Source of the DNA: Burkholderiaceae bacterium
Lineage (GTDB): Bacteria; Pseudomonadota; Gammaproteobacteria; Burkholderiales; Burkholderiaceae_C
Assembly: GCA_913776825.1 (NCBI GenBank)
Contig: CAJYPV010000032.1
Coordinates: 62,001 to 126,000, forward strand
DNA: 64,000 nt
Reading direction: 5' to 3'
Shown: one piece after another, positions 34,423 to 42,937 of the stretch
Layout: every line of letters begins with the position of its first letter
Numbering within the stretch: position 1 is the stretch's first letter
The notes under the pieces: model-generated
Databases searched by the model: none
What the model was told of the DNA's origin: nothing
What the model saw: the letters and a program-made list of their open reading frames with translations, nothing else
Translations under genes and position numbers: made by a program

Positions 34423-35103
34423 TTATCGCGCCGAGACCAGCGCGGCCCGCTCGTCCGGGCGGACGTCGGCGCCGACCGGCTTCTCGCGCAGCAGCCGCGA
34501 GGCGACGACGGCCAGCGTCCAGCAGATCCAGGCCGTCCACATCGTGTGGCTCGGATAGTGGGCGCCACGGGCGAGCTGGGCCAGCCCGTAGAGCGAGCCC
34601 GCCACCAGCACGCCGATCAGCGCCATGCGCGCTTGCGCCGGATAAGCGCGACGCAGCATGAAGAACAGGCTGAAGAAGGCGAAGGCGGAACTGGCGTGTC
34701 CGGACGGGAAGCAATGGCCGGGACCGCCATCGCGCAGACCGAAGCTCCAGTGCGACAGGTAATGCGCGGTGCCGCCGAATTCGGCCAGGTCCCAGGGGCA
34801 GCTGGTGGTGCTGCCTTGCTTGATCAGCGGGATCACGATCAGGCTGACCGCGGTGAGCGCGACCGCGCCCCAGCGCTCGCGACGGGTCAATCCGGGCCAC
34901 AGCGGTCGGACCGCATTCACCAGCAGCATCACCGCCAGGCCGGTGGCCAGCCAGCGACCGCCCTGGTGCAGCACGCCGGAGGTGAGCCAGTGATCACGCC
35001 AGGCAAAGCCGCGCGCGTCGCCGAACAGTCGGACCACCGCCAGATCCCATCCCAGCGCATCCCAGAGCAGCAACGCGGCCAGCATCAGCACCACGAAGGT
35101 CAT
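34423..35103 (-). CDS. PAP2-superfamily membrane phosphatase
   Basis: About 226 residues with six hydrophobic segments. The phosphatase signature is split as usual: LIKQGSTTSCPWDL (motif 1), CFPSGHASSAFAF (motif 2) and RGAHYPSHTMWTAW (motif 3, with the catalytic His). Likely acts on lipid phosphates (undecaprenyl pyrophosphate or lipid A). ATG 35103 begins a membrane helix directly; a GTG at 35205 would add 34 residues and bring the start close to the operator repeats. Divergent from a two-component system that may regulate it. Confidence 0.88.
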   Translation of the reverse strand: MTFVVLMLAALLLWDALGWDLAVVRLFGDARGFAWRDHWLTSGVLHQGGRWLATGLAVMLLVNAVRPLWPGLTRRERWGAVALTAVSLIVIPLIKQGSTTSCPWDLAEFGGTAHYLSHWSFGLRDGGPGHCFPSGHASSAFAFFSLFFMLRRAYPAQARMALIGVLVAGSLYGLAQLARGAHYPSHTMWTAWICWTLAVVASRLLREKPVGADVRPDERAALVSAR

Positions 35104-35228
35104 CGCCCGCCCGGTTCGGGGCAGCGCGACCGACGGGGAGTTGGCAAATCCGCCAGACGCGTGGGCGCCGACGCCGACATGGGAGAGGGGATTGAGCAGC
35201 TTCACGGGGCGGAGTGGGCGCCCCGCAC

Positions 35229-35272
35229 CTGAAGGTCTCCTGAAGCCAAGCTGAGGTTCAGCTGAAGGCCGC
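35229..35272. promoter_or_regulatory. Four direct repeats at 11-bp spacing (response-regulator site)
   Basis: CTGAAG at 35229, CTGAAG at 35240, CTGAGG at 35251, CTGAAG at 35262: four half-sites exactly one helical turn apart, in the intergenic region between the PAP2 gene and the response regulator. This is the layout used by OmpR/PhoB-type regulators bound as tandem dimers. The neighbouring regulator is the obvious candidate. Confidence 0.72.
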
Positions 35273-35405
35273 GTCAGAATACGCATCTGGCGCATCCCGG
35301 GCCCCCTACGGCGCGGCAGCGGATGGCGCCGACCTATCGTTTCTACCGAGATCCTGGGAGCCGTGCGTGCGGCGCGCTCCCGATCCCAGACCCTGGTCAC
35401 ACGCC

Positions 35406-36068
35406 ATGCGATTGCTGCTGCTCGAAGACGATGAATTGCTGGGAAGCGGCCTGCGGGACTTCCTACGAGCGGAAGGCCATGAGGTGACCTGGCTGACGCG
35501 GATCCACGACCTCCTGCCGCGGCATCACGAAGAATTCGACGCCCTGCTGGTCGATTGGCAATTGCCGGACGGCTCGGGCCTGGACTGGCTGCGCTCGCTG
35601 CGCCAGCGCGGCGTGTCCACGCCCGCGCTGATGCTCACCGCCCGCGACCTGCTGGCCGATCGGCTGCAGGGCCTGGACGGCGGTGCCGATGACTATCTCG
35701 TCAAGCCGTTCGCGCCGGAAGAGCTCTCCGCCCGCCTGCGCGCGGTCAGCCGCCGTCACATGGGCGCCAGCAGCTCGCAGCGCCGTCATGGCGATGTCTG
35801 GCTGGACCTGGCCGCCAAGCGCGTGACCCGGGAAGGCGCGCTGGTGGAGCTCACCGCGCGGGAATGGGCGGTGCTGGAAGCGCTCGCCCAGCGCGCCGGG
35901 CGGCTCTATCCCAAGCGCGAGCTGGAGCTGCGGGTGCTGGGCGACGATGCCGAGGTCCAGAGCAATGCGCTGGAGGTGCATGTCTCCAGCCTGCGCCGCA
36001 AGCTTGGCCGGGACCTGATCGAAACCGTGCGCGGCCTCGGCTACCGCTTGGGCACGGAGGCCCGATGA
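35406..36068 (+). CDS. OmpR-family response regulator (QseB/PmrA type)
   Basis: 220 residues. Receiver domain with acidic pair EDDE (7-10 region), phospho-acceptor Asp in LLVDWQLPDGSG (about 51), Thr in LMLTARD and Lys in LVKPFAPEEL; C-terminal winged helix (130-218) with LEVHVSSLRRKLGRDLIETV. ATG 35406 gives standard length. Its stop overlaps the next gene's start by 4 bp. Confidence 0.95.
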   Translation: MRLLLLEDDELLGSGLRDFLRAEGHEVTWLTRIHDLLPRHHEEFDALLVDWQLPDGSGLDWLRSLRQRGVSTPALMLTARDLLADRLQGLDGGADDYLVKPFAPEELSARLRAVSRRHMGASSSQRRHGDVWLDLAAKRVTREGALVELTAREWAVLEALAQRAGRLYPKRELELRVLGDDAEVQSNALEVHVSSLRRKLGRDLIETVRGLGYRLGTEAR

Positions 36069-37420
36069 GCGCCGCCCCTGCTCCGGCGCCCGCGCCCGCC
36101 CGCAAGCCGTCGATCGCAGGCCGTCTGGCCCGGCAACTGCTGTTGATTTCGCTGTTCTGGGCGGTGCTGGCCGGTGTGACCGTCTGGCTGGTGGTGCAGG
36201 AGGAAGTCGACGAGCTGCTCGACGAAACCTTGCAGGCGTCCTCGCAGGTGCTGGGCCAGTTGCTGCGCCAGAACCCGTCCATCCTGCCGGCGGAGGTGTC
36301 CGACTCGGACGACCTCAGCACCCATTTCGCCTGGCAGTTGATCGGCCCCGACGGCCAGTTGCTGCATCGCTCGCCGCTCGCGCCGACCACCGCGTGGCGG
36401 CTGCCGGCCGGTTTCAGCGACTGGCGTGATGACCGCACCGACCGGTCCGACCGCCATGACGGCGTCGACGTCGACGACTGGCGGGTGCATGTGCGCCCGC
36501 TGAAGACGGCTGCCGGCCCCGGCTACCTGGCGGTCGCGCAGGCCAATGCGGAGCGCGACGAGGTCCGCTCCCGCGTGGGCCTGGCGAGCGCCTTTTCGGC
36601 CTTGCTGGTCGGTGGTCTGTGCATGGTGTGGCTGAACCGCCGCGCCCGTGCGGAGCTGGCGCCGCTGTCGCGGCTCAGCGCGTCGCTGGCCGACTATGAC
36701 CCGCTCGACAGCCAGCAACTGCTGCCGGAGCAGGCCCGCAGCGAGCTGGTGGAAATTCGCGCCGCCGTGCTGGAGCTGGGCCAGCGCCTGGCGCAGCGGG
36801 TGGCCAATGAGCGGGCCTTCAGCGCCCATGCGGCTCACGCGCTGCGCACGCCGCTCGCCGGCATGGATGCCCAATTGGCGATGGCGCTGCGGGAAGCGCC
36901 GCCGGAGCAACGCGAGCGGCTGCAGCGCACCCGCGAGGCCGCCGACCGCCTGCGCCGCGTGGTCACCGCCTTGCTGACGCTGTTCCGCAGCGGCATGCAC
37001 CTGCGCTGGCAGGGCCTGGATCTGGCGGATCTGCTGGTCCATGTGCAGATGCCGGAGCGGCTGGAGCTGGATGTGCCGCCGGGCGCCTGGATCAATGCCG
37101 ATCCCGACCTGCTGATCGCTGCGCTGATCAACCTGATGGACAACGCCTGGCGTCACCGCGCCGACCGCATCAAGCTGGACCTGCATCCGCATCCGGATGG
37201 CGGTGTGACGCTCGTGCTGCACGACAACGGGCCGGGCGTGTCCGACTTCCAGCGCGAGGACCTCAACGATGCGCTGGAGCGCCAGCAATACGAGGGCCGC
37301 ATGGGGCTGGGTCTGATGATGGCCGACCTGGTCGCCCGGGCGCATGGGGGCGATCTGCGCCTGCCCGCGGTGACCGAGGGATTTGCCGTGGCCCTGCGGC
37401 TGGGGCCGGCACCGCTCTGA
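36065..37420 (+). CDS. Sensor histidine kinase (QseC/PmrB type)
   Basis: 451 residues. Two membrane segments (about 30-50 and 165-186) frame a 115-residue periplasmic sensor region; a HAMP-like linker follows. H box FSAHAAHALRTPLAGMDAQL, N box INLMDNAWRH, G box LHDNGPGVSDF and GLGLMMADLVARAHGG. Autophosphorylates and passes the phosphate to the regulator encoded just before (ATGA overlap at 36065). Signal unknown; QseC/PmrB relatives sense metal ions or antimicrobial peptides. Confidence 0.94.
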   Translation: MSAAPAPAPAPARKPSIAGRLARQLLLISLFWAVLAGVTVWLVVQEEVDELLDETLQASSQVLGQLLRQNPSILPAEVSDSDDLSTHFAWQLIGPDGQLLHRSPLAPTTAWRLPAGFSDWRDDRTDRSDRHDGVDVDDWRVHVRPLKTAAGPGYLAVAQANAERDEVRSRVGLASAFSALLVGGLCMVWLNRRARAELAPLSRLSASLADYDPLDSQQLLPEQARSELVEIRAAVLELGQRLAQRVANERAFSAHAAHALRTPLAGMDAQLAMALREAPPEQRERLQRTREAADRLRRVVTALLTLFRSGMHLRWQGLDLADLLVHVQMPERLELDVPPGAWINADPDLLIAALINLMDNAWRHRADRIKLDLHPHPDGGVTLVLHDNGPGVSDFQREDLNDALERQQYEGRMGLGLMMADLVARAHGGDLRLPAVTEGFAVALRLGPAPL

Positions 37421-37472
37421 GCGCCCCCGCGGGCGCTCGGGCCAGGTTGCCACGGCTACACTGACGCCCACT

Positions 37473-38462
37473 ATGACGACGCATGCCGCCCTGACCCATT
37501 CCCGCGCGCTGGACGTGGCCCGCCAGGCCCTGACCGTGGAGGCCGAAGCCATCCTCGCGCTGGCCCCTCGCCTGGGCGAGCACTTCGAGCAGGTGGTGCA
37601 GCTGATCTTGTCCTGCAGCGGCCGGGTGGTCGTGATGGGCATGGGCAAGAGCGGCCATGTCGCCCGCAAGATCGCCGCCACGCTGGCCTCCACCGGCACG
37701 CCGGCCTTCTTCGTGCATCCCGGCGAAGCCAGCCATGGCGACCTGGGCATGGTCACGCCGCACGACATCGTCCTGGCCCTGTCGAACTCCGGCGAGAGCG
37801 ATGAGCTCAACGCCATCATTCCCGCGCTCAAGCGTCAGGGCGTCAAGCTGATCGGCATGACCGGGCGATCCGGCTCCTCGCTGGCCCGGCATGTCGACTA
37901 TGTGCTGGATTCGCGGGTCGAGCAGGAAGCCTGTCCGCTGAATCTGGCGCCGACGGCCAGCACCACCGCGCAGATCGCGCTCGGCGATGCGCTGGCGGTG
38001 GCGCTGCTGGATGCGCGCGGCTTCCGCGCCGAAGATTTTGCCCGCTCCCATCCGGGTGGCGCGCTCGGCCGCAAGCTGCTGACCCATGTGCGCGACCTGA
38101 TGCGCAGCGGCGATGCGCTGCCGCGTGTCTCGGCCGATCTCTCGTTGCTGGAGATGATGAGCGTGATGTCCCGTAAGGGCCTGGGCTGCGCGATCCTGGT
38201 GAATGACGACGGCCAGATCGGCGGCATCTTCACCGACGGCGATCTGCGCCGTCTGATCGAGCGCGGCGCCGATCTGCGCGGCCTGACGGCGGCCGAAGTC
38301 GTGAATGCGCATCCGCGCACCGTGTCGGCCGACGCGCTGGCGGTGGAGGCCGCCGACCTGATGGAATCGGCCCGGATCACGCTGGTGCTGGCGGTCGATG
38401 ATCAACAACGTTTGCAGGGCGCGGTCAGCTTCAACGACCTGATGCGCGCCAAGGTGATCTGA
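37473..38462 (+). CDS. kdsD: Arabinose-5-phosphate isomerase
   Basis: 329 residues: SIS sugar-isomerase domain (about 40-180, VVMGMGKSGHVARKIAATLA; HPGEASHGDLGMV; LSNSGESDEL) then two CBS domains (about 210-325). Makes D-arabinose 5-phosphate from ribulose 5-phosphate, the first step to Kdo of the lipopolysaccharide core. ATG 37473 chosen over the longer frame, which overlaps the kinase gene. Overlaps kdsC by one base. Confidence 0.95.
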   Translation: MTTHAALTHSRALDVARQALTVEAEAILALAPRLGEHFEQVVQLILSCSGRVVVMGMGKSGHVARKIAATLASTGTPAFFVHPGEASHGDLGMVTPHDIVLALSNSGESDELNAIIPALKRQGVKLIGMTGRSGSSLARHVDYVLDSRVEQEACPLNLAPTASTTAQIALGDALAVALLDARGFRAEDFARSHPGGALGRKLLTHVRDLMRSGDALPRVSADLSLLEMMSVMSRKGLGCAILVNDDGQIGGIFTDGDLRRLIERGADLRGLTAAEVVNAHPRTVSADALAVEAADLMESARITLVLAVDDQQRLQGAVSFNDLMRAKVI

Positions 38463-39055
38463 TGGCGGTTCGAGAACTCCAGCCCGCGCTTCGTTTCCCG
38501 CCGGAGCTGCTGCTGCAGGCGCAAGGTCCGGCCCTGGGCCTGAAGGCGGCGATCTTCGATGTCGACGGCGTGCTGACCGATGGCCGCATCTATCTGAGCG
38601 AACACGGCGAGGACTTCAAGGCCTTCGCCACGCTCGATGGCCACGGACTGAAGCTGCTGGCCCAAGGCGGCATCCTGCCGATCGTCATCACCGGCCGGGA
38701 CTCGCCGGCCGTGCGTCGCCGTGTCGCCGACCTGGGCCTGAGCCATGCGGTGTATGGCGCCAGGAACAAGCTGGCCGCAGCTCAACCGCTGCTGGATGCT
38801 CTGGGCCTGCATTGGGATGAAGTCGCCGCGATCGGCGATGACTGGCCCGATCTGCCGCTGCTGCTGCGCGCGGGCTTCGCCTGCGCCCCGTCGCAAGCCC
38901 ATGCCGAGGTCAAGGCCGCCTCGCACTACATCACCCAGGCCGCTGGGGGCCACGGCGCGGCACGCGAGTTCTGCGACCTGCTGTTGATGGCCGCCGGCCG
39001 CTATGCCGCGCTGCTCAACGGGCACCTCGAGACCCTGGACGGAGGCACGGCCTGA
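38462..39055 (+). CDS. kdsC: 3-deoxy-manno-octulosonate-8-phosphate phosphatase
   Basis: 197 residues, HAD superfamily C0 type without cap. IFDVDGVLTDG (about 33-43) is the nucleophile motif, ITGRDSPAVRRR and GDDWPDLPLLLRAG complete the active site. Removes phosphate from Kdo 8-phosphate. Starts on the last base of the kdsD stop codon and ends on the first base of lptC, so the genes are coupled. Confidence 0.95.
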   Translation: MAVRELQPALRFPPELLLQAQGPALGLKAAIFDVDGVLTDGRIYLSEHGEDFKAFATLDGHGLKLLAQGGILPIVITGRDSPAVRRRVADLGLSHAVYGARNKLAAAQPLLDALGLHWDEVAAIGDDWPDLPLLLRAGFACAPSQAHAEVKAASHYITQAAGGHGAAREFCDLLLMAAGRYAALLNGHLETLDGGTA

Positions 39056-39786
39056 TGTCGACCCTGGCGCCGCCGCAGGCCGCCCCTCGTCGCCGTGTGC
39101 AACCGCTGTTGTGGCGGGCGCAGTCGCTGCTGGCCAGCTATGTGCCGCTGCTGCTGATGGGTTTGCTGGCCGCCTTCACCTGGTGGCTGATCAAGAGCAC
39201 GCCCCAGCTGCAGGCGCCCCGCGAGAAGACCGCACCCAAACATGAGCCCGACTACCGCATGCAGGGCTTCGAGCTGGAGCGCTTCACCAGCGATGGTCGC
39301 CTGATGGCGCGGGTGCTCGGCCGTGAGCTGCGCCACTATCCCGACAACGACACGATGGAGATCGATGCGCCGGAGCTGCGCGCCTACGGCCTCCAGGGCG
39401 AGCTGCTGATCGCTCAGTCCAAGCGCGGTGTCGCCAATGGCGATGGCAGTGAAGTGCAACTGCTGGGTCAGGTGGAATTGCATCGCTATCCGGATGGCGA
39501 TCCGCGCGGCACGCCCGACCTCGTGGTCTACAGCGAATTCCTGCATGCCTTCGTGCCGCAGCAGAAGATGCGCTCGCACCTGCCCACCCGCGTGGTCGGC
39601 GTGGGCGGTGAGATGCAACTGCGCAGCTTCGAATACGACAACGTGTCGGGCAAGCTCAACTTCAGCGGCGGCGGCCGCGCGCAGTTCAGCGCGCAGGCGG
39701 GACGCCGCATCAGCCCGGCCGCTGCGGCCGCTTCCTCGCCCGAGGCGGCGAGCGCCCCGGCCAGCGCCGTCCCGGCCAAGCCATGA
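39055..39786 (+). CDS. lptC: LPS export protein LptC
   Basis: 243 residues, one membrane anchor (about 28-47, YVPLLLMGLLAAFTWWLIKS) and a periplasmic beta-jellyroll (60-215; YRMQGFELERFTSDGRLMAR). Part of the Lpt bridge that carries lipopolysaccharide to the outer membrane. The C-terminal 30 residues are Ala/Pro-rich. lptA and lptB, usual next genes, are not found downstream in this window. Confidence 0.9.
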   Translation: MSTLAPPQAAPRRRVQPLLWRAQSLLASYVPLLLMGLLAAFTWWLIKSTPQLQAPREKTAPKHEPDYRMQGFELERFTSDGRLMARVLGRELRHYPDNDTMEIDAPELRAYGLQGELLIAQSKRGVANGDGSEVQLLGQVELHRYPDGDPRGTPDLVVYSEFLHAFVPQQKMRSHLPTRVVGVGGEMQLRSFEYDNVSGKLNFSGGGRAQFSAQAGRRISPAAAAASSPEAASAPASAVPAKP

Positions 39787-40556
39787 CCTCACTCGTTTTC
39801 ATCACCGGTGCCTCCAGCGGCATCGGCCAGGCGCTCGCGTTGCAGTATTACCGCGAGGGCTGGTCCCTGGCCCTGGTGGCGCGGCGCGTCGATGAGCTGA
39901 CCCAATGGGCGCAGTCGCAGTCGCTGGATCCGGCGCGCTGGCGGGTCTATCGCGCCGATGTCAGCGACGTCGAGGCGATCACCGCCGTGGGCCGGACCTG
40001 CATCGCCGAACAAGGCCTGCCGGACGTGGTCATCGCCAATGCCGGCATCAGCATCGGCATGGACACGGCGATCTACGAGGACCTGGCCGTGATGCAACGC
40101 ATCTACGCGACCAACAACCTCGGCATGGCGGCCACCTTCCAGCCCTTCATCCAGCCGATGCGGGCGCGGCGCAGCGGCACGCTGGTCGGCATCGCCAGCG
40201 TGGCGGGCATTCGCGGCCTGCCGGGTCATGGCGCCTATTGCTCGAGCAAGGCGGCGGTGATCAGTTACTGCGAGAGCCTGCGCGGCGAATGCCGGCCGGA
40301 TGGCGTGCAGGTGGTGACCATCGCGCCGGGCTACATCGACACGCCGCTGACCCGCGAGAACCGCTATCGCATGCCCTTCCTGATGAAGCCCGACGACTTC
40401 GCCCGGCGGGCCTTCGACGCCATCGCTGCCGGCGCGCGACTGCGCTTCATCCCGTGGCAGATGGGCGTGGTGGCCAGCGTGATGCGCGTGCTGCCGGGTG
40501 CCGTGTTCGACCGATTGCTGTCGGGCCGGCCGCGCAAACACCGTCAAGGCGAGTGA
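39783..40556 (+). CDS. Short-chain dehydrogenase/reductase
   Basis: 257 residues. TGASSGIGQALAL (nucleotide binding, 8-20), NAG (about 92) and the catalytic Tyr/Lys in AYCSSKAAVISYCE. ATGA overlap with lptC (39783-39786) makes it part of the kdsD-kdsC-lptC operon. Substrate unknown; position suggests an envelope lipid or sugar, but this is only inference. Confidence 0.92.
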   Translation: MTSLVFITGASSGIGQALALQYYREGWSLALVARRVDELTQWAQSQSLDPARWRVYRADVSDVEAITAVGRTCIAEQGLPDVVIANAGISIGMDTAIYEDLAVMQRIYATNNLGMAATFQPFIQPMRARRSGTLVGIASVAGIRGLPGHGAYCSSKAAVISYCESLRGECRPDGVQVVTIAPGYIDTPLTRENRYRMPFLMKPDDFARRAFDAIAAGARLRFIPWQMGVVASVMRVLPGAVFDRLLSGRPRKHRQGE

Positions 40557-40591
40557 GCCGGTCAGGAGAGACTCGTTCCGAAGCGGACATG

Positions 40592-40620
40592 AAAAAAGGC
40601 GCTCCGAGGAGCGCCTTCTT
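40592..40620 (-). terminator. Bidirectional terminator between SDR and RNA-binding genes
   Basis: AAGGCGCTC (40596-40604), loop CGAG, GAGCGCCTT (40609-40617). On the minus strand the stem is followed by six T (40592-40597 as A), a strong stop for the RNA-binding protein gene; on the plus strand only CTTTG follows, a weaker stop for the SDR gene. Confidence 0.85.
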
Positions 40621-40641
40621 TGAGCCATTCAGGCTTTGCGA

Positions 40642-41151
40642 TCAGTAGCCGCTGCTGCCGCCACCGTAGCCGCCACGGCTGCCGCCGTAGCCACCACCGG
40701 AGCCGCCGCCGCCGCCGTAGCTGCCGCGACCACCGCCGCCGCCGCCGCCACCGCCGTAGCCGCCACGGCTGCCGCCGCCGCCGCCACCACCGTAGCCGCC
40801 GCCACCGCCGTAGCCGCCACGGCTACCGCCGCCGCCGCCACCACCGAAGCCGCCACGGCCACCGCCGCCGCCGCCGAAGCCGCCACCGCCGCCCGGACGC
40901 TCTTCACGCGGACGAGCCACGTTCACCACGATCGCGCGGCCTTCGAGGGCCTGACCGTTCATGCCGTTGATGGCGGATTGCGCCTCGGCGTCAGACGCCA
41001 TTTCCACAAAGCCGAAGCCCTTGGAACGGCCAGTCTCGCGATCCATCATGACCTTTGCGGATGTCACGGTACCGAATTGCGAGAATGCCTCCTGGAGCGA
41101 CTCATCGCGCACGCTGTAAGCGAGGTTGCCCACGTATAGCTTGTTTCCCAT
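40642..41151 (-). CDS. Glycine-rich RNA-binding protein (RRM)
   Basis: 169 residues. Residues 1-82 are one RNA-recognition motif, with RNP-2 KLYVGNLAY and RNP-1 RSKGFGFVEM. Residues 85-169 are almost only Gly with Arg, Tyr and Ser in GGYGGGG / SRGGYGGG units, an RGG-type low-complexity tail. Related bacterial proteins are cold-induced RNA chaperones. The long leader (over 300 bp to the next gene) would fit post-transcriptional control. Terminator at 40592-40620. Confidence 0.93.
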   Translation of the reverse strand: MGNKLYVGNLAYSVRDESLQEAFSQFGTVTSAKVMMDRETGRSKGFGFVEMASDAEAQSAINGMNGQALEGRAIVVNVARPREERPGGGGGFGGGGGGRGGFGGGGGGGSRGGYGGGGGYGGGGGGGSRGGYGGGGGGGGGRGSYGGGGGSGGGYGGSRGGYGGGSSGY

Positions 41152-41465
41152 GGGGAAGCCCTTTCAATAACCAAATAACCCAATGTGCTGCTTCAACCCA
41201 TCGTGAACCACTCATACGAAGGCGCTGCATTCAGGCCGTCTGATTATGTGTGACAGGATTGGCGATTCGCAACGCGTCAACCGGGCTGTTGTTTTTCGGC
41301 TTCTGCGAGCAAACCCCGAGCAGGTGTCAAGAAGCCGCAATGCCTCTTGGAGCACGTCTCTCCCATGGCAAAGATCGATCCCAAAACCCCTGCGGCAACG
41401 CGCTGGAATCTCGCACTTCTGAGAGTTGTCACCAAGCGTGTCACCGTTTACGGGGGCACTTTCCG
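41152..41465. other. Divergent promoter region, no gene
   Basis: About 310 bp between the RNA-binding protein gene (minus) and the BtuF-like gene (plus). It is A/T-richer near 41152-41260. Probably carries promoters for both. An in-frame plus-strand extension of the BtuF-like gene crosses it but is not convincing. Confidence 0.55.
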
Positions 41466-42239
41466 GTGATTCGCATCGTCTCGCTGGTGCCCTCGATCAC
41501 GGAGCTGTTGATCGCCCTGGGCCTGGCCCCGTGGATGGTCGGCCGCACCGGCTTTTGCATCCATCCGGCCTCGGTGGTGGCCGGGATTCCGAAGGTGGGC
41601 GGCACCAAGGATGTGAACCTCACCAAACTCGAAGCGCTTCGCCCCACCCATGTCATCGTCAATGTGGATGAAAACCGGAAGGAGACGGTGGACGCCCTGC
41701 GCCGCTTCGTGCCGGCGGTGATCGTCACCCACCCCTGCGGTCCGGAAGACAATCTGACCTTGCTGTCGCAATTGACAGCGCAATTTGCCGATGAGGTGCC
41801 GGCAGTGCGCCCGGCGGCCGAAGCCCTGTCCGAGCGCCTGCGCCTGGCGCTCGCCGCCTGCCGCGAGACCGCCTGGCCGACGCGGCGCGTGCTTTACCTG
41901 ATCTGGCGAACGCCCTGGATGACCGTGGCCCGAGACACCTACATTGCCCGCATGCTGGCCGAGGTCGGCTGGCAGACCTGGCCGCCCACCGACGGCGGCC
42001 CCACCGGCGCCGCCCGCTATCCGATGCTGACCGGCGACGAGCCGTGGCTCTCCGAGATCGATGAGGTGCTGCTCAGCTCCGAACCGTTCCAGTTCGGTCC
42101 GCAACATCTGGACGAGGCGCAGACCCTGTGTCCGCGCGCCCGGGTTCGCTTGATCGATGGCGAACTGGTCAGCTGGTACGGCCCTCGCGCGGCCGAAGGT
42201 CTGGACTATCTGCGCACGCTGGCGCAGCCCGCCTCATGA
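41466..42239 (+). CDS. BtuF-like helical-backbone metal receptor protein, no signal peptide
   Basis: 257 residues from GTG 41466 (preceded by GGGGG at -12 to -8). VIRIVSLVPSITELLIALG and VVGRTGFCIHP-like features match the cobalamin/iron-siderophore periplasmic binding protein fold (BtuF type): an N-terminal Rossmann half, GGTKDVNLTKLEALRPTHV, and a C-terminal half. No signal peptide, so it is probably cytoplasmic. Its last codons overlap creB by 4 bp (ATGA). The longer upstream frame (from 41250) reads poorly. A link with the Cre system is unexpected. Confidence 0.83.
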   Translation: MIRIVSLVPSITELLIALGLAPWMVGRTGFCIHPASVVAGIPKVGGTKDVNLTKLEALRPTHVIVNVDENRKETVDALRRFVPAVIVTHPCGPEDNLTLLSQLTAQFADEVPAVRPAAEALSERLRLALAACRETAWPTRRVLYLIWRTPWMTVARDTYIARMLAEVGWQTWPPTDGGPTGAARYPMLTGDEPWLSEIDEVLLSSEPFQFGPQHLDEAQTLCPRARVRLIDGELVSWYGPRAAEGLDYLRTLAQPAS

Positions 42240-42931
42240 GCGGCGCGATCCGCATCCTCTTGCTGGAAGACGACCCCGCCATTGCGCAAACGGTGGATTT
42301 CGTGCTCTCCCGCGAGGGCTATCAGGTGCAGGTCTGCGGCTGGATGCAGGAGGCACGCACGCTGGCCGGGCGCGGCGGATGGGATCTGGCGATCCTGGAT
42401 GTCGGCCTGCCGGACGGCAACGGCCTGGACCTCTGCCGCGAGATCCGCCAGGGACCGCAACCGCATCTGCCCTTGCTGATGCTGAGCGCGCGCAGCGAGG
42501 AAAGCGACAAGGTGTTGGGCCTGGAGCTGGGCGCGGACGACTACCTCGCCAAACCCTTCAGCACCCGCGAGCTGGTGGCGCGCGTGCGCGCGCTGTTGCG
42601 TCGCGCCCAGGCACCCGCCAGCACCACGGCCGCGGCCACGCCGGATCGGCATGGGTTCCTGGTCGAAGCGGAGGGCTCGCGGGTGAGCTTCCACGGAGAG
42701 CTGCTTTCGCTCACCCGGCGCGAGCTCGGCTTGCTGCTGCGCCTGCTGGCCGCGCCGCAGCGCATCCACACCCGCGACAGCCTGCTCGATGCGGTCTGGG
42801 GCATGGAGGCCGACAGCAGCGATCGCACCGTCGACACCCACATCAAGACCTTGCGCGCCAAGCTGCGTCAGGTGCGTCCGGACCTCGATCCGATCCGCAC
42901 CCATCGCGGCCTGGGCTATTCGCTGGAGTAG
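42236..42931 (+). CDS. creB: Response regulator CreB
   Basis: 231 residues. Receiver domain with ILLLEDDPA (acidic pocket), Asp in LAILDVGLPDGNG (about 54) and Lys in YLAKPFSTREL; winged-helix output with TVDTHIKTLRAKLRQVRPD. The combination with the adjacent kinase and CreD-type membrane protein identifies the Cre (carbon source/beta-lactam responsive) system. Confidence 0.9.
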   Translation: MSGAIRILLLEDDPAIAQTVDFVLSREGYQVQVCGWMQEARTLAGRGGWDLAILDVGLPDGNGLDLCREIRQGPQPHLPLLMLSARSEESDKVLGLELGADDYLAKPFSTRELVARVRALLRRAQAPASTTAAATPDRHGFLVEAEGSRVSFHGELLSLTRRELGLLLRLLAAPQRIHTRDSLLDAVWGMEADSSDRTVDTHIKTLRAKLRQVRPDLDPIRTHRGLGYSLE

Positions 42932-42937
42932 CCGCTC

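Noticed and set aside
40650..40900. CRISPR-like repeats
   Set aside because: The regular repeats are the glycine codons of the RNA-binding protein tail, with no spacer structure.
41250..41465. Upstream extension of the BtuF-like gene
   Set aside because: No family similarity or signal peptide; the GTG at 41466 has a better ribosome site.
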